6,001 nucleotides of DNA from JAGMES01 sp023128035 (GTDB lineage Bacteria > Bacillota > Halanaerobiia > DY22613): positions 1 to 6,001 of the forward strand of contig DAOVRZ010000176.1 of the NCBI GenBank assembly GCA_030627905.1. The letters run 5' to 3'. The notes beneath the pieces are model-generated. The model saw only the letters and a program-made list of their open reading frames with translations. It made no database searches and had not been told where the DNA came from. How positions within the stretch are numbered: the first letter of the stretch is position 1; every line of letters begins with the position of its first letter. The position numbers were made by a program, and so were the translations under genes. Positions 1 through 6,001 of the stretch are shown here, piece after piece.

Positions 1-3000
1 GCTTTACCTGAAATAGATGGCAATTTCAGTATGGGAACAGAATATGTAGCACCAACCAATGAAATTGAAGAGAAACTTATTGAAATCTGGTCAGAGGTTT
101 TAGTCGTCGAAAATATCGGAATCAATGATAACTTCTTTGAACTGGGCGGTCATTCTTTAAAGGCTACATCATTTGTTGCAAAAGCATTCAAAGAATTTAA
201 CGTAGAACTTATGTTAAAAGAAGTCTTTAAAACTCCAACTATCAAAGAACTTGCAGAATATATTATGCAAACTGAAAAAGGGATTTATGCCTCTATTGAA
301 CCTATTGAAGAAACAGATGACCTAAAAGCAAATGCGCATTATCCAGTATCTTCAGCACAGCGGAGATTGTTTATCTTAAATCAACTTGAAAGTGATAGTA
401 CTGGATACAACATGCCAGGGGTTATGTATATTGAAGGAGAGTTGGAACGTGAAATTTTTGAAAAAGCTTTTGCAGAATTAATCCAGAGGCACGAATCTCT
501 CCGAACTGGTTTTGAATCCATCGATGGTGAGATCGTTCAGAAAATTTACCGTGATGTAGTGTTTAAGGTGGAATACCTTCAGGCAGAAGAAGATGAGGTC
601 AAAGATATAGTTCGAGAATTTGTAAGACCGTTTGACTTAAGTAATGCGCCATTACTTAGAGTAGCACTTGTAAAACTACCTGAACGAAATTTATTGATGT
701 ATGATATGCATCATATCATCTCAGATGGTGTTTCTATGGGCATATTAATCAATGATTTTATTAATCTATATCAGGGAAATAATCTACCGAAACTAAGAAT
801 CCAATATAAAGATTTTTCAGTATGGCAAAATGAGCTTTTCCAGTCAGATCAAATAAAAAAACAAGAAGAGTACTGGTTAGAAGTCTTTGCAGGGGAGACG
901 GAGAGTGCGATTCTGGTATTGAATCTGCCAACAGATTACGCAAGACCAGCCGAGATGAGTTTTGCTGGAGCTCAGGTGACTGTTGAAGTAGGCGAAAAGA
1001 TAAGAGATCAATTAAAAGAGTTAGCATTAGAAAATGGCTCAACTTTATATATGATACTCTTAGCTGCTTATAACATTCTGTTAGCAAAATATGCGGGTCA
1101 AAAAGATATCATCGTAGGAACATCGATTGCTGGAAGACCTCATGCTGATCTAGAGAATATCATCGGAATTTTTGTCAATACACTGGCTTTGCGAAATTAT
1201 CCTGTAGGTGATAAAAGATTTGTTGATTTCTTAGCAGAAGTCAAAAAAAATGCTTTAAATGCCTATAAAAATCAGGATTATCCATTTGAGATGTTGGTAG
1301 AAAAATTGGATTTAGAACGGGATCTAAGTAGAAATCCATTATTTGATACAATGTTTGGTGTGAATAATATGGAAATTAACGAAATATCTATTCCTAATTT
1401 AAGCTTTACACCATACAATTATGAAAATAAAACGGCAAAATTTGATCTGGAAGTGAATGTAACAGAAATAGAGCAAGGGATGTTAATCAATCTGGAATAT
1501 TGCACTAAACTTTTTAAAAGAGATACGATAGAAAGAATGGCAAGTCATTTTGTAAATATCATTAGAGAAATTGTTGCGAATTCAGAATCAGGATTGGCAG
1601 ATATTGAGATGATTTCTGCTGAAGAACGAAAGCAGTTGATCTATGGATATAACGATAATGAAGCTGTGTTTTCGAAAGATAAAACAATCTATCAGTTGAT
1701 AGAAGAATATGCTCTGTTGAATCCAGAACAGGTAGCTCTCAGGTATGAAACTCACATGATGACATATCGTGAGTTAAATGAAAGAGCTAACCAATTAGCG
1801 TGGATTCTTAAATCACATGGAGTACAAAAAGATCAACTTGTTGGGATCATGCTAGATCGTTCTCCATTAATGATTGAGAGTATCTTGGCAGTTTGGAAAG
1901 CTGGGGGAGGATATATCCCAATTGATCCAAATTATCCAGTCCAAAGAGTCAAGGGGATTTTAGAGGATTCAGGTGCAGTCATCTTACTGACACAATCTCA
2001 ATTTGGAGATGCTCAACTTACAGAAGAATCTACTAGTGAGATCATTGCTCTAAACCTAGAAGAGAAGGAAATTCGTAAACAGAGCATAGAGAATTTGAAT
2101 ATAGTGATTGATATGAATAGCCTCTCTTATGTAATCTATACATCTGGATCTACTGGCAAACCCAAGGGGGCAATGGTTGAACATATCGGTATGATGAACC
2201 ATATCCAAGTTAAGATCAATGATCTTAACTTAACAGAAAAGAGTATCGTTGCCCAGAATGCTTCACATTGTTTTGATATCTCTGTCTGGCAGTTCTTTGT
2301 TGCTTTGACGGTGGGTGGAAGAACCGTTATTTATCCAAATGAGGTTGCGATGAATCTAGAATTGTTTATAGATCTGGTTATTGAAGATCAGATTACAATT
2401 TTAGAAGTAGTGCCTTCATTTTTAGCAGTTCTTTTAGAGTTTGTCGAATTAAAATTCCGCGATCTGAAGGTTCTTAAATTACTTTTAGTTACTGGTGAAA
2501 CAGTTAAACCAAATCTGGTGAAACGCTGGTTTGCTATCTATCCTGAGATTAAAATGGTCAATGCATATGGGCCAACCGAAGCATCTGACGATATAACACA
2601 TCATATTATGGAACAAGCACCTGAAATGGAACGAATTCCAATCGGTAAACCATTGCAAAACTTTCATATCTATATTGTTGATAACAATATGAAATTATGT
2701 CCGGTGGGAGTAAAAGGTGAAATCTGTGTTTCAGGTGTCGGGGTCGGTAGAGGTTATTTAAATGATCCTGAAAGAACAGCGAAAGTGTTTACAGATGACC
2801 CATTTGTGGAAGAGCAAGGCATCAGACTCTATAAAACAGGGGATTTGGGTCGCTGGTTATCAGATGGAATTATTGAATTCTTTGGTCGTATTGACTATCA
2901 GGTGAAGATTAGAGGATTTAGAATTGAGTTGGGAGAGATTGAGAGCAGATTGGTAGAACATCCAGTCGTAAAAGAGTCAGTAGTTTTGGATTATGAAGAT

Positions 3001-4827
3001 GATCATGGAAATAAATATCTCTGTGCATATCTAGCTTCTGATGAAGAGGTTCAAATTTCAGAGATCAAAAAATATCTTTTAGAGAGTTTACCAGAGTATA
3101 TGGTTCCATCCTATTTGATTCAGCTGGATCGATTACCATTGAATTCGAATGGTAAAATTGATCGAAAAGCTCTTCCAAAACCTGAAGGAGTCCTGACTTT
3201 GGGAACAGAATATGTGGCTCCGACCAATGAGACTGAAGAAAGATTAATTAAAATCTGGACAGAGATTTTAGGGATCGAAAAGATCGGAATCACTGATAAT
3301 TTCTTTGAATTAGGTGGTCATTCACTGAAAGCGACATCTCTTGTTTCAAAAATATATAAAGAGTTCGATGTAGAACTTCCATTAAGAGAGGTCTTTAAGA
3401 GTCCGACTATCAAAGAACTTTCAGAATATATTAGAATATCAGAAAAGAGTATCTACTCAGCTATTGAATCAATAGGGGAGAAAGAGTATTACCAGGTATC
3501 TTCAGCACAGAAACGATTATTTGTACTAAATCAGATGAATGATGCGAATACCAGCTATAATATCCCTGGGGTTATGATGATAGAGGGTGAATTTGATCAA
3601 GGATATCTTACAAGTATATTTAAGAAATTAATCCTAAGACATGAATCTTTACGAACTTCGTTTGCATTTATTGATGGAGAACTAGTGCAAAAAGTTCATA
3701 AGGAAGTGGAGTTTCAGATTGGATATCGTGAAATAGATGAAAATCATATTGATAAGATTATAAAAGAATTTGTGAGACCTTTCGATTTAGAGAAGGCGCC
3801 GTTGCTTAGAGGAGAACTAGTAAAGATAGGTGAGCAAAAATATCTATTTATGTATGATATGCATCACATTATTTCAGACGGAGTTTCCAAAATAATTTTG
3901 ATTGATGAATTTATCGAACTATATAGTGGTCAAGAGTTATCAGATTTGAGAATTCAGTATAAAGATTTTACATTTTGGCAAAATGAACTCTTTAGTTCTG
4001 ATCAGATCAAAAAAGAGAAAGCTTATTGGTTGGAGAATTTTGCAGGTGAAACCAGCGAGAACGCGATACCAGTACTAAATCTTCCAACAGACTTCGAAAG
4101 AACAGAAGAACAAAGTTTTGCAGGAAATCAGCTACATTTTGGAATTGGAGCAGAATTAACCGATCAAATAAAACAAATAGCATCGCAAAATGGCGCAACT
4201 CTGTATATGATACTATTAGCAATCTATAATCTTCTGTTATCAAAATATACTGGACAGGAAGATATCATAGTTGGATCACCGATTGCCGGAAGACCTCACG
4301 CTGATCTGGAAAAGATTATTGGGATGTTTGTTAATACATTAGCATTAAGAAATTATCCTAATGGAGAGAAAACATTTACTGAATTTTTGGTAGAAGTAAA
4401 AGAAAACACATTAAAGGCTTTTGAAAATCAGGATTATCCATTTGAAATGTTGGTCGAACAGTTGGATTTAGTCAGAGACTTAAACAGAAATCCGTTGTTT
4501 GATACAATGTTTGCACTGCAAAATTTAGACTCTTCTACCAAAGAGTTAGACGGCAATCTGAAGTTTAAATCATATCAATTTGAACGGAAGATAGCTAAAT
4601 TTGATTTATCACTATATGCAACTGAAACAAATGAAGAAATCAAATTTATAATCGAATACAAAACAAACTTATATTCCCAAGAGACTATAGAAAATATGGC
4701 CGATTATTTAAATAAAATAATTAAAATAATAGTGGATGCTCCAGATATATTATTAAAGGATATAAGATTGCAAGATGAATTAGAAACGTTAGAATTGATT
4801 TCTGATGATGTAGACTTTGATTTCTAA
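1..4827 (+). CDS. Nonribosomal peptide synthetase, 3' part of gene: (A end)-T-C-A-T-C
   Basis: This is a multimodular NRPS, a cytoplasmic assembly-line enzyme that activates amino acids as adenylates, loads them on phosphopantetheine arms and joins them. The reading frame is open from base 1 and shows 1608 residues before TAA at 4825. The first residues (ALPEIDGNFS) match the end of an A domain, as in KALPKPEGVL before the second T domain, so the gene starts upstream. Domains by nucleotide are: T1 about 37-285 (pantetheine Ser 154-156), C1 about 340-1650, A about 1660-3180, T2 about 3200-3440 (Ser 3322-3324), C2 about 3487-4770, then an acidic tail. Both T domains read GGHSL, the form usual before C domains. 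No epimerase or thioesterase is visible. Unusually, the protein ends in a complete C domain, so its partner A domain must lie on another protein, probably the next gene 76 bases downstream. NRPS identity is certain; the product is unknown. Confidence 0.97.
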   Translation, partial: ALPEIDGNFSMGTEYVAPTNEIEEKLIEIWSEVLVVENIGINDNFFELGGHSLKATSFVAKAFKEFNVELMLKEVFKTPTIKELAEYIMQTEKGIYASIEPIEETDDLKANAHYPVSSAQRRLFILNQLESDSTGYNMPGVMYIEGELEREIFEKAFAELIQRHESLRTGFESIDGEIVQKIYRDVVFKVEYLQAEEDEVKDIVREFVRPFDLSNAPLLRVALVKLPERNLLMYDMHHIISDGVSMGILINDFINLYQGNNLPKLRIQYKDFSVWQNELFQSDQIKKQEEYWLEVFAGETESAILVLNLPTDYARPAEMSFAGAQVTVEVGEKIRDQLKELALENGSTLYMILLAAYNILLAKYAGQKDIIVGTSIAGRPHADLENIIGIFVNTLALRNYPVGDKRFVDFLAEVKKNALNAYKNQDYPFEMLVEKLDLERDLSRNPLFDTMFGVNNMEINEISIPNLSFTPYNYENKTAKFDLEVNVTEIEQGMLINLEYCTKLFKRDTIERMASHFVNIIREIVANSESGLADIEMISAEERKQLIYGYNDNEAVFSKDKTIYQLIEEYALLNPEQVALRYETHMMTYRELNERANQLAWILKSHGVQKDQLVGIMLDRSPLMIESILAVWKAGGGYIPIDPNYPVQRVKGILEDSGAVILLTQSQFGDAQLTEESTSEIIALNLEEKEIRKQSIENLNIVIDMNSLSYVIYTSGSTGKPKGAMVEHIGMMNHIQVKINDLNLTEKSIVAQNASHCFDISVWQFFVALTVGGRTVIYPNEVAMNLELFIDLVIEDQITILEVVPSFLAVLLEFVELKFRDLKVLKLLLVTGETVKPNLVKRWFAIYPEIKMVNAYGPTEASDDITHHIMEQAPEMERIPIGKPLQNFHIYIVDNNMKLCPVGVKGEICVSGVGVGRGYLNDPERTAKVFTDDPFVEEQGIRLYKTGDLGRWLSDGIIEFFGRIDYQVKIRGFRIELGEIESRLVEHPVVKESVVLDYEDDHGNKYLCAYLASDEEVQISEIKKYLLESLPEYMVPSYLIQLDRLPLNSNGKIDRKALPKPEGVLTLGTEYVAPTNETEERLIKIWTEILGIEKIGITDNFFELGGHSLKATSLVSKIYKEFDVELPLREVFKSPTIKELSEYIRISEKSIYSAIESIGEKEYYQVSSAQKRLFVLNQMNDANTSYNIPGVMMIEGEFDQGYLTSIFKKLILRHESLRTSFAFIDGELVQKVHKEVEFQIGYREIDENHIDKIIKEFVRPFDLEKAPLLRGELVKIGEQKYLFMYDMHHIISDGVSKIILIDEFIELYSGQELSDLRIQYKDFTFWQNELFSSDQIKKEKAYWLENFAGETSENAIPVLNLPTDFERTEEQSFAGNQLHFGIGAELTDQIKQIASQNGATLYMILLAIYNLLLSKYTGQEDIIVGSPIAGRPHADLEKIIGMFVNTLALRNYPNGEKTFTEFLVEVKENTLKAFENQDYPFEMLVEQLDLVRDLNRNPLFDTMFALQNLDSSTKELDGNLKFKSYQFERKIAKFDLSLYATETNEEIKFIIEYKTNLYSQETIENMADYLNKIIKIIVDAPDILLKDIRLQDELETLELISDDVDFDF
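37..285 (+). other. T (peptidyl carrier protein) domain 1
   Basis: This carrier domain of the first NRPS protein follows the end of an A domain lying mostly upstream of the window. The phosphopantetheine attachment motif is FFELGGHSLKAT, with the modified Ser at 154-156. Flanking helices are recognisable (EEKLIEIWSEVL before it, TPTIKELAEYI after it). Together with the upstream A domain it would present the donor residue or chain to C1. The His before the Ser argues against a following epimerase. Confidence 0.93.
340..1650 (+). other. Condensation domain 1, LCL-like, catalytically intact
   Basis: It forms the peptide bond between the chain on T1 and the residue on T2. All core motifs are visible in order: SSAQRRLFILNQ (C1), RHESLRTGF (C2), MHHIISDGVS with the catalytic second His at 712-714 (C3), YKDFSVWQ (C4), IAGRPHADLENIIGIFVNTLALR (C5, about 1129-1197), NQDYPFEMLVE (C6) and RDLSRNPLFD (C7). 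The wording is that of the LCL subtype, which accepts an L-configured donor. Subtype is assigned from motif memory, not from a phylogeny. Confidence 0.9.
1660..3180 (+). other. Adenylation domain with acidic substrate pocket
   Basis: It activates an amino acid with ATP and loads T2. The core motifs are complete: MTYRELNE (A1), WKAGGGYIPID (A2), the phosphate loop TSGSTGKPKG at 2140-2169 (A3), FDISVWQF at 2272-2295 (A4), NAYGPTE near 2560-2580 (A5), GRGYLNDPERT (A6), YKTGDLGRW (A7), the GRIDYQVKIRGFR hinge (A8), LPEYMVPSY (A9) and NSNGKIDRKAL with the catalytic Lys at 3154-3156 (A10). Hand alignment to GrsA gives the specificity positions D (2275), I (2278), W (2287), E (2404), L (2485), T (2491), A (2563), D (2587), D (2590) and K (3154). 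There is a seven-residue insertion relative to GrsA between the fourth and fifth positions, so the L and T calls depend on anchoring to the following Gly. Glu at position 278 and Asp at 331 recall Orn/Dab-type codes, so a basic substrate is possible but not proven. Confidence 0.93.
3200..3440 (+). other. T (peptidyl carrier protein) domain 2
   Basis: This carrier domain of the complete C-A-T module is loaded by the preceding A domain and feeds the terminal C domain. The attachment motif FFELGGHSLKAT is identical in protein sequence to that of T1, with the Ser at 3322-3324. The linker before it, GTEYVAPTNE, is also repeated exactly in protein sequence. GGHSL again argues against an epimerase partner. 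Confidence 0.93.
3487..4770 (+). other. Terminal condensation domain 2, LCL-like, no A domain after it
   Basis: This complete C domain ends the first protein. Its motifs are SSAQKRLFVLNQ, RHESLRTSF, MHHIISDGVS with the catalytic second His at 3865-3867, YKDFTFWQ, IAGRPHADLEKIIGMFVNTLALR (about 4282-4350), NQDYPFEMLVEQ and RDLNRNPLFD. Nothing catalytic is missing. It lacks epimerase-type wording around the HH motif (no VDGVSWR), so I call it condensation, not epimerisation. Because no A-T follows on the same chain, it must use an acceptor in trans or a nucleophile for release or cyclisation. The next gene, starting with a half C domain and an A domain, is the obvious trans partner. Confidence 0.9.
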
Positions 4828-4836
4828 AATTGATAT

Positions 4837-4872
4837 CATCTAGCGATCCTCGATAGTGAGGATTGCTAGATG
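4837..4872 (+). promoter_or_regulatory. Intergenic 15-bp stem-loop, terminator-like but without a U tract
   Basis: The left arm catctagcgatcctc (4837-4851) pairs with gaggattgctagatg (4858-4872), with a single G-U wobble in RNA and a six-base loop gatagt. The stem starts 10 bases after the stop codon of the first gene and ends 31 bases before the next start. The bases after it (tacaagatttgttaaag) are not a U run, so it is not a standard Rho-independent terminator. It could reduce read-through, protect or process the transcript between the two NRPS genes, or set their expression ratio. The hairpin is seen directly; its role is inferred. Confidence 0.7.
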
Positions 4873-4886
4873 TACAAGATTTGTTA

Positions 4887-4896
4887 AAGAAAGGGG
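4887..4896 (+). promoter_or_regulatory. Ribosome binding site of the second NRPS gene
   Basis: The purine run aagaaagggg lies seven bases before ATG at 4904, a good Shine-Dalgarno match and spacing for a Gram-positive host. It decides the start: the frame is open back to a TAG at 4841, and the only other candidate start there, GTG at 4856, lies in the hairpin without a comparable site. The truncated N-terminus of the protein is therefore real and not a start-calling error. Confidence 0.75.
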
Positions 4897-4903
4897 TTAT
4901 AAA

Positions 4904-6001
4904 ATGAGAGATAAGGTTATTCAAAATATGACAATTGCTGGTGGAAAATTTCAAGAAGAAAAAAATTATTGGCTTAAAAAATTAGCAAATGATCCAGTAC
5001 TGACTGGCTTTCCCCTTGATTATTCTAGGGCAAAGGTCAAAAATTTACGGGAAACGATACAGTTTAAATTTACTGATGAGGTTTTCGAACAAATAAAAAA
5101 AATATCTAAAAACTCAGCCTATGGAGTTTACATGATTTTGATGGTTGGGGTAAAGTACTTAGTATTTAAATATACTGGTATGGAAGATATTATTATCGGT
5201 GCACCAGTATATAAACAAAAAGAGGAAGGAAACTTTTTAAATCGTCTTTTAGCTCTTAGAAGTCAATTGAGTGACGAGATGACCTTTAAAGAAGCATTAT
5301 TGGAAGTTAGAAAAACGATAACTGAAGCGAATAAGCATCAAAACTATCCATTAAATAAAGTATTAGAAGAGTTGAACATACCAACAATAGAGAACAGATT
5401 CCCTTTATCTAACATAATGATGATGTTAGAAAATATTCATGATCTAGGTTATGTTGCTGATCAAAAATGTGATACGTTTTTTTCTTTTGTTATGAAAGAT
5501 GATAGGATAGAAGGCTATTTAGAATATGATTCAACTATATTTAGAAAAGAAACAATTGAGCAGATTGTGGGTCATCTGATTACTTTCTTCGAGCTAATAC
5601 TAAAAAATCCCCAATTAAAACTATCTGAAGTTGAAATTTTAAGTGAGGAAGAAAAGAGGAAAATATTATCTGAGTTTAATGATACAAAAGCAGAGTATCT
5701 GAAAGATAAAACAATCCATCAGTTATTTGAAAAACAGGTAGAACAGAATCCGAATAAAACTGCAGTTTTATTTAATGATGAGCAATTAACCTATCGTGAA
5801 TTAAATGAAAAAGCCAATCAATTAGCAAGAGTATTACGGACGAAAGGTGTTCAATCAGATCAGATAGTAGGAATTATGTTAGAACGCTCATTTGAAATGA
5901 TCATCGGAATCATGGGAATTTTGAAAGCAGGAGGAGCCTATCTACCAATTGATCCTGATTACCCAAAAGATCGGATCAACTATATGCTTGAAGATAGTAA
6001 A
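4904..6001 (+). CDS. Nonribosomal peptide synthetase, 5' part of gene: C-terminal half of C domain, then A domain
   Basis: The frame starts at ATG 4904 (MRDKVIQNMTIAGGKF) and stays open to the window end, 366 residues, so the gene continues to the right. Residues about 15-250 align with only the C-terminal lobe of condensation domains, from the EKNYWLKKLAN segment (EEYWLEVFAG in C1) onward. The N-terminal lobe with HHxxxDG is absent. Residues from about 265 begin an A domain: KDKTIHQLFEKQ, LTYRELNEKANQLA (A1, from 5786) and LKAGGAYLPIDPDYP (A2, about 5921-5959). The later A motifs, pocket and T domain lie outside the window. The protein should activate and carry an amino acid but cannot condense by itself. 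Likely roles are acceptor for the terminal C domain of the upstream protein, or a starter module with a vestigial C lobe. It probably shares an operon with the first gene, in another reading frame. Confidence 0.93.
   Translation, partial: MRDKVIQNMTIAGGKFQEEKNYWLKKLANDPVLTGFPLDYSRAKVKNLRETIQFKFTDEVFEQIKKISKNSAYGVYMILMVGVKYLVFKYTGMEDIIIGAPVYKQKEEGNFLNRLLALRSQLSDEMTFKEALLEVRKTITEANKHQNYPLNKVLEELNIPTIENRFPLSNIMMMLENIHDLGYVADQKCDTFFSFVMKDDRIEGYLEYDSTIFRKETIEQIVGHLITFFELILKNPQLKLSEVEILSEEEKRKILSEFNDTKAEYLKDKTIHQLFEKQVEQNPNKTAVLFNDEQLTYRELNEKANQLARVLRTKGVQSDQIVGIMLERSFEMIIGIMGILKAGGAYLPIDPDYPKDRINYMLEDSK
4946..5640 (+). other. Half condensation domain, degenerate C-terminal lobe
   Basis: Compared with C1 and C2, the lobe keeps the fold signature (GVYMILMVGVKYLVFKYTGMEDIIIGAPV matches the helix and strand before motif C5), but the motifs themselves are worn. 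PIAGRPHADLE becomes PVYKQKEEGNF, IIGMFVNTLALR becomes LNRLLALR, NQDYPFEMLVE becomes HQNYPLNKVLE, and RNPLFDTMF becomes NRFPLSNIMMM. It has no active-site His. It is still an uninterrupted reading frame joined in the usual way to the A domain through EILSEEEKRKILSEFNDTK. Retention without catalysis suggests a structural or docking role. Confidence 0.85.

Larger units (their letters stand above)
37..4710 (+). repeat. Two diverged copies of a T-C didomain (37-1560 and 3200-4710)
   Basis: The T1-C1 and T2-C2 segments are strongly similar along their whole length. Exact shared protein stretches include GTEYVAPTNE, FFELGGHSLKAT, MYDMHHIISDGVS, AGRPHADLE, FVNTLALRNYP and NQDYPFEMLVE. At DNA level the 16-base string tgggaacagaatatgt occurs at 32-47 and 3200-3215, while most of the remainder differs at synonymous and some non-synonymous sites. 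This fits an old module duplication or recombination within the synthetase rather than a recent one. Confidence 0.8.

Noticed and set aside
31..33. ATG at 31 as the start of the first gene
   Set aside because: The frame is open to base 1, the upstream residues ALPEIDGNFS match the A-domain end before T2, and there is no ribosome binding site before the ATG.
761..1087. Minus-strand open frame opposite C1
   Set aside because: It lies wholly opposite well-conserved condensation-domain sequence, has no recognisable motif and looks like a shadow frame. The same holds for the minus frames at 2485-2667, 4007-4243 and 4721-4954.
3487..4770. Terminal domain of protein 1 as an epimerisation domain
   Set aside because: It carries the full set of condensation motifs, including NQDYPFE and RDLNRNPLFD, and the preceding T domain reads GGHSL, not GGDSI.
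4837..4872. Classical Rho-independent terminator
   Set aside because: The stem is good but no run of T follows it, so full termination is not supported by sequence.
4828..4903. Sequencing frameshift joining the two genes into one protein
   Set aside because: The C2 domain is already complete before the stop, the next frame restarts mid-way through a second C domain, and a hairpin plus a good ribosome binding site lie between, so a single-base error cannot explain the junction.
4881..4903. Promoter made of ttgtta (4881) and tataaa (4898)
   Set aside because: The spacing of 11 bases is too short for a sigma-A promoter, and transcription would start inside the coding region. The ttgata at 4830 has no fitting -10 box about 17 bases downstream.

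Overview
The window lies wholly inside a nonribosomal peptide synthetase (NRPS) locus, with all coding on the + strand. The DNA is clearly AT-rich, the proteins are rich in Lys, Ile and Glu, and the motif wording (for example FFELGGHSLKAT and YLKDKTIHQLFE) resembles NRPSs of low-GC Gram-positive bacteria. A Bacillota host (Bacillus, Paenibacillus, Brevibacillus or a clostridial relative) is therefore the best guess. Genus and peptide product cannot be read from this fragment.

Layout. Positions 1-4827 are the 3' part of a large NRPS gene whose start lies before the window. Its visible domain order is (end of an A domain)-T-C-A-T-C, then a stop. Positions 4828-4903 are a 76-base gap holding a strong 15-bp stem-loop without a U tract, then a good ribosome binding site. 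A second NRPS gene starts at 4904 and runs off the right edge. It is easy to miss because no stop falls inside the window. It begins with only the C-terminal lobe of a condensation domain, lacking the HHxxxDG half, followed by the start of an adenylation domain.

How the genes may work together. The first protein carries a growing chain on its T domains, extends it by one residue in the complete C-A-T module, and ends with an apparently active C domain that has no A domain after it. The second protein supplies an A domain but no catalytic C half of its own. The simplest reading is that the terminal C domain of protein 1 works in trans with the A(-T) module of protein 2. Alternatively, protein 2 is a starter module with a vestigial C lobe, and the terminal C domain does something else, such as release or cyclisation. 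Both C domains of protein 1 look like the LCL type, and both T domains carry GGHSL rather than the GGDSI typical of T domains before epimerases, so no D-residue formation is visible here. The binding pocket of the one complete A domain reads approximately D-I-W-E-L-T-A-D-D-K. Its extra acidic residues hint at a basic substrate.

The only unusual features are the module junction (full C, stop, hairpin, half C), the acidic tail of protein 1, and the T-C tandem similarity. I see no CRISPR array, tRNA, rRNA, insertion sequence or other non-NRPS gene.
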